Part shown: positions 24,461-35,516 of the stretch, piece by piece
Layout of the letters: the number at the start of each line of letters is the position of its first letter
How positions within the stretch are numbered: the first letter of the stretch is position 1
NCBI RefSeq assembly: GCF_014905175.1
Contig: NC_057793.1
Span: 9,176,001-9,240,000 of the forward strand
Reading direction: 5' to 3'
Origin: Aphidius gifuensis
Taxonomy: Eukaryota > Arthropoda > Insecta > Hymenoptera > Braconidae
Length of the DNA: 64,000 nucleotides
Made by a program: the position numbers and the translations under genes
Notes under the pieces: generated by a model
Database searches by the model: none
What the model was told of the DNA's origin: nothing
Seen by the model: the letters and a program-made list of their open reading frames with translations, nothing else

Positions 24461-25027
24461 CATAATTAGTACGTGTAGAAAAAAATAATATTTATATATA
24501 TTAATCTCCAATGAGAAAAATATTGTGGGGATCTCAAAGTGTCGATCTTTATACGTAAAAGAAATTTTTATTGCTGTATACATATATGCTGTATGTATAT
24601 TTATATCAGTTGGAAAATTTTACTTAAAATAATGTGTCAATTTTGAATAATTAATTTCTTTTGTTTTGCAGGTTGTATGAAATTGTTTTAATTCAAATTT
24701 AATACAATTTAATTAAAGAATCAAACAAATATAACAACATTTTTACGCATCTATACTCTACGGGATGATATTAAAATATATATGAATATACGAATTTATA
24801 TAATATCATTTTCTCTCATATATTACATGAACAAACAAACTATATGCAAATAAATAATCAATAATGTGAAAAAGGCTTGAATTCATCGCAGTTTACAAAT
24901 TAACTCAACACAACAAAGAATCATATATAAAAATATAGAACTTGATTAGACATTTAATGCCTAAAAAAATATAAATTGCTCTTTGGTCATCATTTAATGT
25001 CGATAATTGTATTTTACAGTCATCAAA
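24461..25027. promoter_or_regulatory. 5' region of the intact IR gene
   Basis: AT-rich. A TATATAAAAATA sequence at about 24,924 and a splice-acceptor-like ttttacag at 25,012-25,019 lie just before the ATG, suggesting a short untranslated first exon. About 24,815-25,027 is copied in inverted orientation at 30,725-30,945 and 48,054-48,220. A TATA-driven promoter is inferred. Confidence 0.45.
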
Positions 25028-26929
25028 ATGTATCTCATCAACGTGGGATTGTTACTTTTCATAGTGACAACAATTAAATTAATTTCTTGTACAGAATTAG
25101 CTTCAAAAAATTTAAAATATCAAAAAGCAAGTAATGATGGACTCATTGATGTATCAACAAAAAGTGAAGTAATCAAGAATAAAAATTTATTACAAGCTTG
25201 TCTTAATGATTATGTCACCTCTCACTTGAAAAAACAGCCAAAAATCATTACAGCTATTTTAACTAAACACATAACAATATCAAATATTTACTTGGAAGAA
25301 TTACAAAAGATTTGGTCAACATTTGTTTTAACTGAAAACTACAATGTTAAAAATAATATGCAAAAAACAAGAATGGATATTTTTATTTTATTGAGAGACC
25401 ATAATGATCTTGATGATTTACAAATAAAAATTCATGAAATTGGCAGTCGTGGTTCTACATATACAGTATTATTGGTTAATCATTTTAAAAATAAAAAGTT
25501 ATTCATCAAAGAATCAAATTTATTGACCAAATTATTATGGACTAAAAAAATAGCAAATATTGTTATAATTGGTTTTGTTGAAAATTATTATCTAGCAATG
25601 GAAAGTAATGAATTTAAACCAAAGATACTCAGAGAACCAATGGATCCAGTGATTGTTGGCCAATGTCGAAATAGAAAATGGATAATAAATAATACGTTAT
25701 TTAGACCAATGAAAATGAATAATTGTTCTGTAAATGTTGGCTATTTGAATAATCAACCGTACATGTACACTGTCAAACGAAATAATAAGTATGAATATAA
25801 AGGTATTGATTTATCGATATTACGAGTTGTCGCAAGTCATCTAAATTTTACAATTAAATTATCAGAAATCGCAGCAACTAAAAATGATACAAAAGCACAA
25901 AGAATTGTTAATTCATTTGGCAGCAAGAGATCCTATGATCTTGTTATTGGTGGTATTCCTTGGCAACAATCAATTGATATTGATTACACAATTCCTTATG
26001 ATGTTGTAAAACTTGTTTGGCTTATACCTGCAGACGAATCTGACGAAAAACCATCTCCAGCAATTTCAGTAACAAGAGAACAATGGATTTTAATAATTGC
26101 TGTTTTAATATTTCCAATAACTGTCAAGTTTATATTATTTCATGAAATATCATTATTGGAACTATTTGGTGTTTTCCGTGGTGTAGAAAACAAAAAACGA
26201 CCAGTCAGATTTTCATACAGAATACTTTTCATGTCTTGGTTTATATTTGGTTGTATAATATTAGGATTATTATCATCACCATTACTAGGAAGAAGATTAT
26301 TTGTATCCAATAGAATCAATACAACAGACGCTTTAATTAAATCAAGATTTGTTCTTGGTGGTTCAAAGGATACAAAAAATTTATACATTGGAAATGAAAA
26401 ATTTGACAATAATTCAAATAAACTCATTTATAAAGTATTTGAAAATTTCAATGAATTTGAAAGTATTGAGTATGAAAAAAAACTCCAAGATTTGATGAAT
26501 GGTAAAAATCAAACAATGGCATTATTGGCGGTAATAAATACTTCAACAGTAAATAAGAAATTTAATCCTTTTCATGTATATGTATTACCAGAGGCGATAA
26601 AAAGTGTTCCACTTAGTTTTGCAGTATGGCATGGTTTACCATATGCTAATGAAATTGACATTATTTTACAAAAACTTATAACAAGTGGTATTATTACATA
26701 TTTTAATAATATCGAAACAAAAAGTTATTATCGTGATATTAAACCCCAATACAGTCCCATCAAGTTAAAAAATCTTTCACCAGCTTTTTTAATACTTGGT
26801 ACTGGTCTTACAATTAGCTTCATAACTTTAATTTTTGAAATTATAAATTTTCGAACAAAGATATTTGATCGCATTTATATTTTTTATCGTAAATTTGCTC
26901 GCCTAGTTCGTTTTGTGCTTCAACTATAA
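25028..26929 (+). CDS. divergent ionotropic receptor (IR), intronless coding region
   Basis: One frame of 633 aa from the ATG at 25028; the frame is open a little further upstream but has no earlier ATG. The signal peptide is at about residues 1-21 (MYLINVGLLLFIVTTIKLIS). There follows an extracellular region with a ligand-binding-like S1 half (VGYLNNQPYMYTV, GIDLSILRVVASHLNFTIKL, YDLVIGGIPWQ). TM1 is near 353-371, the second/third membrane segments near 398-420, an S2 half follows, and the last TM is near 584-608 (FLILGTGLTISFITLIFEI). IRs are iGluR-derived ligand-gated channels of insect chemosensory neurons. The pore segment lacks the SYTANLAAF motif, as in many tuning IRs. Two 5' partial copies lie in inverted orientation nearby. 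The ligand is unknown. Confidence 0.8.
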   Translation: MYLINVGLLLFIVTTIKLISCTELASKNLKYQKASNDGLIDVSTKSEVIKNKNLLQACLNDYVTSHLKKQPKIITAILTKHITISNIYLEELQKIWSTFVLTENYNVKNNMQKTRMDIFILLRDHNDLDDLQIKIHEIGSRGSTYTVLLVNHFKNKKLFIKESNLLTKLLWTKKIANIVIIGFVENYYLAMESNEFKPKILREPMDPVIVGQCRNRKWIINNTLFRPMKMNNCSVNVGYLNNQPYMYTVKRNNKYEYKGIDLSILRVVASHLNFTIKLSEIAATKNDTKAQRIVNSFGSKRSYDLVIGGIPWQQSIDIDYTIPYDVVKLVWLIPADESDEKPSPAISVTREQWILIIAVLIFPITVKFILFHEISLLELFGVFRGVENKKRPVRFSYRILFMSWFIFGCIILGLLSSPLLGRRLFVSNRINTTDALIKSRFVLGGSKDTKNLYIGNEKFDNNSNKLIYKVFENFNEFESIEYEKKLQDLMNGKNQTMALLAVINTSTVNKKFNPFHVYVLPEAIKSVPLSFAVWHGLPYANEIDIILQKLITSGIITYFNNIETKSYYRDIKPQYSPIKLKNLSPAFLILGTGLTISFITLIFEIINFRTKIFDRIYIFYRKFARLVRFVLQL

Positions 26930-28030
26930 TAATAATAATGATATACTTTTAAAAATGTATTGTCGTTTTATTGAACAAATCTCACTATCCAAATTTTTTA
27001 ATATGATATTTAAATATGATATGATATGGAGATTTTATTGTGTGTGATATAAATTTTGTTGACCTTAAACAATGCAACTCATTATTAAATATAAATAAAT
27101 TTGTTCAACTGAACAAGCACAATTAAGAAAAATGAGATGTTCAACTATTGTGTGTAGAATTATTTGGGTTGCTAAAATTATAATATTATCAATTGTTGTC
27201 AATATTTTTTAACACATAAGAGATTGTTTAATATTTTGTATCATGAATTTTAAAGCACCATGGAAAGATTTTATATTTACGAAAAAAAAAATTTGTTTTG
27301 TGAAAATATCTATAGATATAAATTAAATTTGAAACAACATATTTGAACTAAAGTTGTATCTTATGTAATTAATGTGTCATAAATGAAATAATATAAATGA
27401 AAAATAAAGAAAATAATTGTTTAAAAATCGAAAAAAAATAAAAACAAAATATAGTCAGATTTATTTTTAAATAAGTTACGTAAAGCTGTGTTAATAAAAT
27501 CAAAATTCGCACCTCAACATAGCAATAACAAAGTATTTTATAAATTAAAAACTTGGAGTAAACTTGTTTTTTTCAACTTTTGATGGTGGATGGTTTGAGG
27601 TAAATGTCTAGTGCACTGAGAAAATTTTTAGAAACACTTGCACTAAATCTTCAAATGACAAATTATAAAACTAAATACAAAAAAAAAATAAAATATGGTA
27701 TTGCACTTTAAGCAGCAAATTTTGATAGATTTAATAATAAACTACTTGGTGTTTGTATATATATATGTGATGTACATGATAACTCGATACTCGTCATTTA
27801 ATAAATATCATAAGAATCAAATTATCACATAATACATAGTTCAAAGTAAAAAAAAGCAGAATAACTATCTTGGAATTTCAAACAAGATCATAAATGCAAT
27901 TATATCAATACAAATGTTAATTAGATAAAAACGCTTGGCTTGATGAGTAAACTTGATTTTTGGCATCAACAATGATTATTATTATTCAACGATTATTTGT
28001 TTTTTTTTTTTTTTTTTGTTTTGCAAATAG
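26930..28030. other. 3' flank of IR gene, AT-rich spacer
   Basis: Non-coding, with AATAAA-type hexamers after the IR stop. A poly-T tract at 28,000-28,018 immediately precedes the splice acceptor of the GMPPB fragment. No other gene seen. Confidence 0.5.
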
Positions 28031-28201
28031 TTGCATAGTTGGCTGGCAAAGTACTGTTGGTCGTTGGGTAAGAATGGAAGGAATAATATTGTTCTTGGTG
28101 AAGATGTCATTGTCAAAGATGAATTACACATTAATAGAGGTCAAGTATTACCTCTTAAAAGTATTGCGAATTCAGTTCCAGAACCTCAAATTATCATGTA
28201 A
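28031..28201 (+). pseudogene. GDP-mannose pyrophosphorylase B (GMPPB) last-exon fragment, frameshifted
   Basis: After an intact acceptor (poly-T, then gcaaatag) the first frame reads SCIVGWQSTVGRWVRME, matching the hexapeptide-repeat end of GMPPB. The reading then shifts by an indel at about 28,078-28,090 into IVLGEDVIVKDELHINRGQV and KSIANSVPEPQIIM plus stop, the family's C-terminus. GMPPB makes GDP-mannose for glycosylation. No upstream exon of the gene is visible in the window. The preserved intron border argues for a DNA-level duplication rather than a processed copy. It is almost certainly non-functional; the working gene should be elsewhere. Confidence 0.85.
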
Positions 28202-28677
28202 TAATTATATGTATATATGAACGATAAAAATATAATATAAATAAACAAATGAATAATCAATACCAATTATTATCATTAGTTTCGAAAATGAGTATAGATA
28301 TATAAATGAGTATAATTATTGAATATTATAATTTGTTATTGACAATCAAGATATTATTATAATTAATAATTACACATAGTGCAGTACACGTGTGCAATAT
28401 TCATTAGCTAGTTTGTTTTTCAATATAATTTGTTAATTGTTATCTGCAAAGATATTATTATAATTATACATGGATAATTATAATTTTTTTAAATACGTAG
28501 AAGCTTTTTAATTGAACTTTCAGTTCAAATATAGCTATAAATACAATTGTTTTCAAAAATTTATTTAAGTGCGAAATTCTAAATCAACAACTAACATTAA
28601 ACAAGGTAAGCCGCATTTAAATTATATAATCATTTATTATTTACATAATTGTATTGAAGAAAAAAAAAATGTTTTAG
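28202..28677 (+). promoter_or_regulatory. CRP1 promoter and spliced 5' UTR
   Basis: A TATA box (tataaata, 28,536-28,543) stands about 30 bp before a probable cap region. A 72-bp 5' UTR intron (28,606-28,677, acaag|gtaag ... gttttag) ends exactly at the ATG. Box, leader and intron recur almost unchanged at CRP2 (TATA 45,947-45,954; intron 46,017-46,088) and CRP3 (TATA 49,559-49,566). The segment 28,205-28,290 also recurs at about 50,385-50,465, downstream of CRP3, as a remnant of a further unit. Confidence 0.65.
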
Positions 28678-29094
28678 ATGAAAAGCTTGTCGATGCTGTT
28701 GATGATAATAATTTTTGAGTTGAATTTGATATTTTTTGTCAATTCATTACCAGTAAATTATGATAATGGTACTGAAATAAATCGTTTCAAGAGACATTAT
28801 ACTCTCGACTTTACAGATCCCTGTAGTAATAGAGGTGGATGTCATCTAAATAAAGGACCCAATGGGGAAGGATACTGTTGGGCAGGATGCATGGGTATCG
28901 CACGTATGTGGTGCTACACAGCACGTTCAAACGATGAGACCTATTATTTAAATGAGTGTTGGGCTGACATCAACTGCGATAAATGTTCATCATGTTTTAC
29001 TGATTGCTCGTGGGCAGAAAAGAAAGATCTTACAATAACAGAGAAACCCGTAGGTACTCTCAGAAAAATTTTACGTAAACGCATAGATAAATAG
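28678..29094 (+). CDS. secreted ten-cysteine propeptide, copy 1 (CRP1)
   Basis: 138 aa. The signal peptide is at about 1-23. A short propeptide ends in the furin-type site RFKR (36-39). The mature part begins HYTLDF and has ten cysteines (49, 55, 67, 71, 79, 94, 100, 103, 106, 110), enough for five disulfides. The tail is basic (RKILRKRIDK). The C-x3-C (67-71) and C-x2-C (100-103, 103-106) spacings are regular. I do not recognise the family. Architecture fits a secreted peptide such as a venom component, antimicrobial or protease inhibitor, but nothing in the sequence decides among these. Two relatives lie at 46,089 and 49,701. The promoter has a TATA box and the 5' UTR is spliced, as is common for strongly expressed secreted products. 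Confidence 0.75.
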   Translation: MKSLSMLLMIIIFELNLIFFVNSLPVNYDNGTEINRFKRHYTLDFTDPCSNRGGCHLNKGPNGEGYCWAGCMGIARMWCYTARSNDETYYLNECWADINCDKCSSCFTDCSWAEKKDLTITEKPVGTLRKILRKRIDK

Positions 29095-29229
29095 TGTAAT
29101 ATAATAAAAATAATAATAAAAATTATTTGTTATTGTATACATATGTATGTGTATAATAATTAAAGCCATTATTTTTCATTTATTTCACCTATAAGAAAAT
29201 AATACAAACGTAAGAAAAAATAATATCTA

Positions 29230-30268
29230 CACTGAGAGAAATATTAACTAAGAATTACAAACGTAAAAGAAAAAAATACAAAATAAATAGTAAAAACTGC
29301 GTTCCCCCGTCATTTATAAGAATTATTCGCATATTGATAGATAATTTTTACAATAAAATTATGTAAAAATAATATGCTATATATACTAAGCCATAAAATT
29401 TACACAATTTTATTGTAATTTCTGTTTAAAAAATGACTAAATTCACGACACTCACAAGTAAAATCTAGCAGACTGAGAATTTACCCACTACCGGTTAGAT
29501 TTACTAATTTTATTACAAATTTTATTTAAAAGTTGGACATTTTTTGTGTTAAGTTGGGCAGTTTGTGCTAGATTCACGGAGAATAGCAATTTCCATAACA
29601 TTTTTTCTTTTCTGTTTACACGCTCAAAACTCGAAAACTAATTGTTAAATAAAAAAGTTATTTTGATAAATTGTTTAGAAATAATAAATAACCAACAATA
29701 AACCTGCTTAACCCATACCTACTTCAACAGATAAGGCTGTAGAAATGCTTGAAATACATGACAGTTCAATCATTTTGTTCAATCGGTAGCCATCTTTGTG
29801 TTATTTCGTCCCACAAACAAATTTTTACAAAGCTATATAGTAAAAATATTTAAGTCATGCTAACTTTTATATGTCTACATGATAATTTTTATATATATAT
29901 ATAGAATATTTATTAAATTGTGCAGTATTTTTTATTCAACCATATAATAATTTTTATTGTTTCACAAAACATGTATGTCTTTATTTTAATTAACTCATAA
30001 CTCATTATCTAAGAGATTAATCAAAAAAGTAATTCTTTATAAATTGTTTAGAATTGATTTTCAATAATAAACTATCAATATGTCCATCTGCAATAGATAA
30101 CGATGTATAGAGGCTTGAAGTAACTAACAATTTTGACATTTACACATTTACATAATTTTATTGTAGAATTGATGTAACCAGTCCCAGAATTAAAACAAAA
30201 ATTACAAAGTACTATAGTAATTTCTATCCAACCATGATTTTAATTTTTAGTTAAAATTTCTCTCAGTG
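29230..30268. mobile_element. 1.04-kb non-autonomous DNA transposon, TA target duplication
   Basis: Terminal inverted repeats CACTGAGAGAAATATTAAC and its complement (ending ...TTTCTCTCAGTG), flanked by TA on both sides. The two other array copies are continuous here (47,375-47,395 and 50,225-50,245), so the empty site is visible. It contains imperfect internal direct repeats and no transposase frame. TA duplication suggests the Tc1/mariner group; this is not proven. Confidence 0.72.
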
Positions 30269-30367
30269 TATATAGAGTTATCTTGTGCAATATTCATTAG
30301 CTCGTTTGTTTTTAAAATAATTTGTTAATTGTTATTACTATAATTGAACATAGATGACTATAATTTT

Positions 30368-30724
30368 TCAAATACATGTGCACAAATAAAATAAAAATAT
30401 CCATTCTTGTTTTTTGCATATTATTTTTAACGTTATTGTAGTTTTCAGTAATTCTTCCAAGTAAATATTTGATATTTTTATGTGTTTAGTTAAAATAGCT
30501 GTAATGATTTTCGGCTGCTTTTTCAAGTGAGAGGTGACATAATCATTAAGACAAGCTTGTAATAAATTTTTATTCTTGATTACTTCACTTTTCGTTGATA
30601 CATCAATGAGTCCATCATTACTTGCTTTTCGATATTTTAAATTTTTTGAATCCAATTCTGTACAAGAAATTAATTTAATTGTTGTCACTATGAAAAGTAA
30701 CAATCCCACGTTGATGAGATACAT
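30368..30724 (-). pseudogene. IR 5' fragment in inverted orientation, copy 1
   Basis: The minus-strand frame from the ATG complement at 30,722-30,724 matches the first ~90 residues of the IR at 25,028 with only about three changes. An internal deletion and frameshift follow after NIYLEEL, and the match ends shortly after. The IR's upstream sequence is also copied, to about 30,943, where an inverted-repeat element begins. No ligand-binding or membrane part is present, so it cannot be a receptor. Together with the intact gene it forms a long inverted repeat around CRP1. Confidence 0.82.
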
Positions 30725-30945
30725 TTTGATGACTGTAAAATACAATTATCGACATTAAATGATGACCAAAGAGCAATTTATATTTTTTTAGGCATTAAAT
30801 GTCTAATCAAGTTCTATATTTTTATATATGATTCTTTGTTGTGTTGAGTTAATTTGTAAACTGCGTAATCCCTTGATGAATTCAAGCCTTTTTCACATTA
30901 TTGATTATTTATTTGCATATAGTTTGTTTGTTCATGTAATATATG

Positions 30946-31200
30946 CCCAAGCGGAAAAAATATATTTATTGGAAATATGAATTACATTTATTTTATATTT
31001 AGAAAAAATTTAGAAAAAATATGAATTAAATTTAAAATATATACAGTTTTGGACATACTACAATTAAATTTAGAAAAAATTTAGAAAAAAATTTTAAAAA
31101 ATTTAATTTTAGTATGTCCAAAACTGTATATATTTTAAATTTAATTTATATTTTTTCTAAATTTTTTCTAAATATAAAATAAATTTATTTTTATAAAAAA
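30946..31200. mobile_element. foldback MITE, right end missing
   Basis: Starts CCCAAGCGGAAAAAATATAT, the same terminus as the complete element at 60,467. It contains long inverted arms around 31,043-31,063 (acagttttggacatactac) and 31,110-31,128. The expected right terminus is absent. Very AT-rich and non-coding. Confidence 0.6.
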
Positions 31201-31599
31201 TTTTATAAAAAATTACAATTCAATTATCAGGATCATATTTATAAAATATAATGTTTAATTAATATTTAAATTGTTTATCAATGATGTTTCAATGTTAAAT
31301 GATGCTGTCGCAAGTAATCTATTATTCTATTTCAAAAATGTTATATATTAAAATTCAAAAAAAATAATGTAAACTGCAGTAAAAATAAATTCATTATTTA
31401 AACATAATTGTTTTTTAATATATTTAATTAATTGTACTGGTAGGTTTGTATAACTATAAGCTGATTAAGAGGATTAACAAATTAAATTTTCTTTTTATAT
31501 TTATTGATTATTTTCTTTCTGATTTGTTTAAATAAACAAGTAACAACTACTGTATTTTCCTTTGAAAATTTAGAACATAATTAAAAGAAAGTTCAATTT

Positions 31600-31965
31600 T
31601 CAGCTAATATAAATTATTATTAGATTATCAGAATTTTGTTTAATTATTAATACAAAAATAAATTTTTAATAATTGATAATAATTGCATCCTTCGTTTACA
31701 AATAAACATTTTCGGTTTATATTTTTTTTGTTTAGTTAATTAATACAACAGCTTATTTCTATCATAAATTTTGATAATTAAATTTGAAGAATAACAACAA
31801 AAATCAATAAAGAAAATCATTTTTTTTTTAACGTTTACAGTTGTTATTATCCTACAGATTATTTTCATCTAACAATTATCAAAATTTATCATAAAAATAA
31901 ATTGACACTGCGCAGATCAACTGATTCAATGCTAAAAATCAATAATCAAAAATATTTTTTAAAGC
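31600..31965. repeat. T block, array repeat shared with 48,425-48,790
   Basis: Landmarks in order: 'aataattgataataattgcat', 'aaataaacattttcggtttat', 'acaacagcttatttctatcat', 'acagttgttattatcctacag', and 'gatcaactgattcaatgcta'. It is nearly the same at 48,425-48,790. It lies 3' of the inverted IR fragment in both places, so it marks the end of the duplicated unit. A short remnant precedes the fourth P block at about 50,465. Confidence 0.75.
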
Positions 31966-33822
31966 CACAAGAAGTCTTTGAAAATTATGATGAGTCAGTA
32001 TAATCCCCTCATTAAACCTCCAATGTAAAAAAAAAAAATAACCAAAACAATAGAATTATCAACAACAACAACAAATTAAATCTTATTTGAAATTTTTCAG
32101 TCAAAATGCAGTTGCAGATTCACACCAGTAAAAAATTCTCACGTTTACATAATATTTATTATTTTTCAAATAATTTAAATAAATTTATTTCCATTGAAAT
32201 AATTATTTAACATAAATTGTTTTGAGAAAAATTAAATAAGTAATTCAGATTAGCGTGTGTGCGTTTCCTGCAATTTTCAGTAAAATTATTATTTCTATAT
32301 AATTTTTTTTTTTTCTCATTATAATGATCATGGTATACTTGGAAGAATAAAAAAAAAAAAAAACATCTTAAAAAGAGGATGAGGTCATCAGCATTAAAGT
32401 AGCCATGGATGTTGTCGATGATATTGCCAAGTTATATGTTGTAGATTCATCGCACCGGGACACGTTGTACCTCAAGGCGTTTTCCTCTCGACGAAACATA
32501 TTTCTGGTCATTTTTTTTCTACTCTGTTTCTGTTATATATATATAATATAATCACAGGTTTTGGTGCTTCAAACCGCTTTGGTTACTTGTTTTATTTATT
32601 TATTTATTTTTTTTATTATTATTAAGCTTCCTTCATCGTTTTCCCCCACTATGTTGCTCATCAGATCATCCACCTTCTAAGGAGGGGCCTTCTTTTGTGT
32701 TTGCACTCTTTTTTTTTTCTCTATTCTCACCGCTTTAATCTTCTTTCTTTCTCTTTTCATCAATTTTTTTTTTCCACAATGTGAAAAACATATATTCACC
32801 ACAGGCTATTTTATTCTGGGCCTTTTTTTTATGTGGGGCCTTATTTTAACACACACTTTTCAAAAGAAAAAAAAATATAAAAATATATATATAGGACCCA
32901 ATTCAGCGCCGCCTGTACGTCAGGTCAATGACTAAAAAATGAGAATTTCAAATGGTAAAAATTATAAAAAAAAAAAATAAATAAAAACCCAAAGAAATGT
33001 TGTGCGAAAAAGAGATAAAAATATATCTCTCTTGAGTCTTGTGTATTGGGTCTTTTTTCCCCTTCTTATACTACTCGTCTCGTTGGGTCTGATGGAGATT
33101 GGAGGGGATTTATAGATGACAAAGACAGTTTTAAAAAAAATTATATTATTCATATAATTTTATTATAAACAAAGCTTCTAATACATAAAAAAAAAATAAT
33201 AATAATAATTAAAAAATATTTTATAATATTAATAATAATATATTTAATGTTATTTTTTTTGTTAAAAAATATATATGGTGTATAATAATTTGTAGAAGTC
33301 AAAGCTGACAAGCTACGACAGCCTTACTACCTGTACCAAACTACCTGGTACCACTACATGTGTTTGCACCTACAGACGACAGTGCATATACATAGTCAAT
33401 ACATACATAAACGAGAAAAACGAACGGACCCAAACTTTGTGTGTCCAAGACACTGTCATATATGTTTTAATATATTTTTAAAAATAATTATATCATTAAA
33501 ATTTGTACTTTATTTTTTTTTTTAAATTAATTTCTAAAAAAAACATCTGTGATTATAAGTGTATATTAATTTTTTTTTTTTGTTATTATAATTTTAATTA
33601 ATTGGAGTAATATATTAAATTTAAAAAAATAATTTTGATAAATTTTGGGACCAAGTGTTTTATTGTATTGGAGTTTTTGGTGCATTTTCTGCGACAGATA
33701 TTATGGAGTCTTTACGATAGTTTTATTTGATTAAATTTGAAGCTTTTTTTTAAAATCTTTAAATAATTGTCATTGTTTATTTATTTTAATTGTAAAATGT
33801 AAATTATTGTTATTATAAAAAA
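31966..33822. other. 5' region of Dlish
   Basis: AT-rich with more complex, less repetitive patches at 32,380-32,520, 32,640-32,700, 33,040-33,110 and 33,300-33,440. These are good candidates for promoter and 5' UTR exons of the downstream gene. A 48-codon frame with an excellent start context (gccATGG) occurs at 32,405-32,551; its product is not recognised. Nothing else seen. Confidence 0.4.
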
Positions 33823-35282
33823 ATGGCTTTTTTGTGCCCTGTACGAATACGTCGAGGGAAAAAAAAGAAACGTTAGTATATTTATTTTATTAATAAAGGT
33901 ATATATAAAAATAATGTATTTTAATTTAATTTACAGCTGGATCACATAGTTTTGAATTGGAAAAAGATGGTTTGGGTGGATCAAGTGTTGGTTTAGGTAC
34001 AAATAGAGTATCATTACCACCAGGAAGAATAACTGGTAGTGCTAGTATTGAAACACTTGTTAGAGTTGGTATTGAAAAAGAAAATGGTTTATCACCTGAT
34101 AGTAAAATGGTAATTGTACATGATTTTACACCATGTGTTGATGATGAACTTCAAGTTAAACGAGGACAGGTTTGTTTTATTATTTATCATTTATCAAAAA
34201 CAATATCTTATTTAATAAAAATAATACTTAAATTAATTTTTTTTTGCAGGTTGTTAATGTTTTATATAGAGAAAATGACTGGGTTTATGTTATTGCTGCT
34301 GATACTAGAATGGAAGGTTTTGTACCACATTCATATTGTGCACCATATACATCACAACTTGCTGAACAAACACTTGCTAGTTTAATGAATAATGTTAAAA
34401 AAAAATTACCAAGAACAAATGATGATGATAATGATTGTAATAATATAAGAATACAAACAATTGAATCACATAATACTGATACTGGTTCAGTATCTGATTG
34501 TGAAAGTTATGCTAGAAATATAACAACTGCTGATATTAATGTTAACAGAACAATGACACAATCACAAAATTCCATTCAAATGATTCAACAACAGCCAGAT
34601 GTACATCCATTTTTTAAGGTCAATTAAATTAGCCAAATAAAAAACATACTTAAAATTAAAAAAAAAAATATTGATAAAATTATTTTTTTTTAATTTTTAG
34701 GATCCATCAGCTGGAAGATATATTGTACTTTATACATTTTATGCACGTGATGAAAATGATGTTAGTGTTGAAAGAGGTGAATTTGTAACTGTCTTAAATC
34801 GTGATGATCCAGACTGGTTTTGGGTAGCAAGACATTGTGATGGTAGTGAAGGTTTTGTACCATCTGGATTTGTTTATCCTGGACATGTATTACATTCATA
34901 TGCAACAACTGGTACAGCATCAAATGAAACAAATAATAATAATTTAGGTTTGTTATTAAAAATTATTTTTTTTTTTCTTGTTAATAATAATATATAATTA
35001 ATTACAGGTGTTGTTGGAAATGGTAATATAACAAATGATCAATTACAACAAAAAGATATGAGAGATTTTCGTGATGAAACACCAGGTACTGAGCTTGTTG
35101 TACTTTATGATTATAAGGCGCAGGCGCCAGATGATTTATCAGTTAAACGTGCTGACTGGATTTATGCTGATCTTGGTAATCAACCAGTTGATGGTTGGCT
35201 ATGGGTTTATGCTAGAAAAAATGGTAATTATGGATTTATTCCAAAAGCATATGCTCGTCCACCAGCAATGACTAGTTTGTAA
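33823..35282 (+). CDS. Dlish: three-SH3 adaptor Dlish/Vamana
   Basis: Exons 33823-33871, 33937-34169, 34250-34618, 34701-34947, 35008-35282 (1,173 nt, 390 aa). The first exon encodes MAFLCPVRIRRGKKKK, a conserved basic N-terminus with a Cys suited to palmitoylation. SH3-1 is at about 73-130 (VIVHDFTPCVDDELQVKRGQ), SH3-2 at 222-275 (IVLYTFYARDENDVSVERG, DWFWVARH), and SH3-3 at 327-384 (LVVLYDYKAQAPDDLSVKRAD, YGFIPKAYARPP). In Drosophila, Dlish links the Fat and Dachsous protocadherins to the myosin Dachs at the cell cortex, controlling Hippo growth signalling and planar polarity. The linker between SH3-1 and SH3-2 is Asn/Ser/Thr-rich. The exon 1 donor (gttagt) is weaker than the rest. Confidence 0.88.
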
Positions 35283-35516
35283 TGTGAATCATACTATTAA
35301 CATTATATTTAATTAATTCATCTTAATTTTTTTTTTTTTTAAATATTTTTAATTTACATCATTATACATACTTTATATATATTTATCTATCAAATATTAT
35401 AAATATAATTAGAAAAAAAAAAAAAAGTAAAACAATTTGTTTTTTTTTTTCACTTTGTTATTGCTATATAATTTTTTTTTTTTTTTTTATATAAAAAATG
35501 TTTTATAGATAAATAT

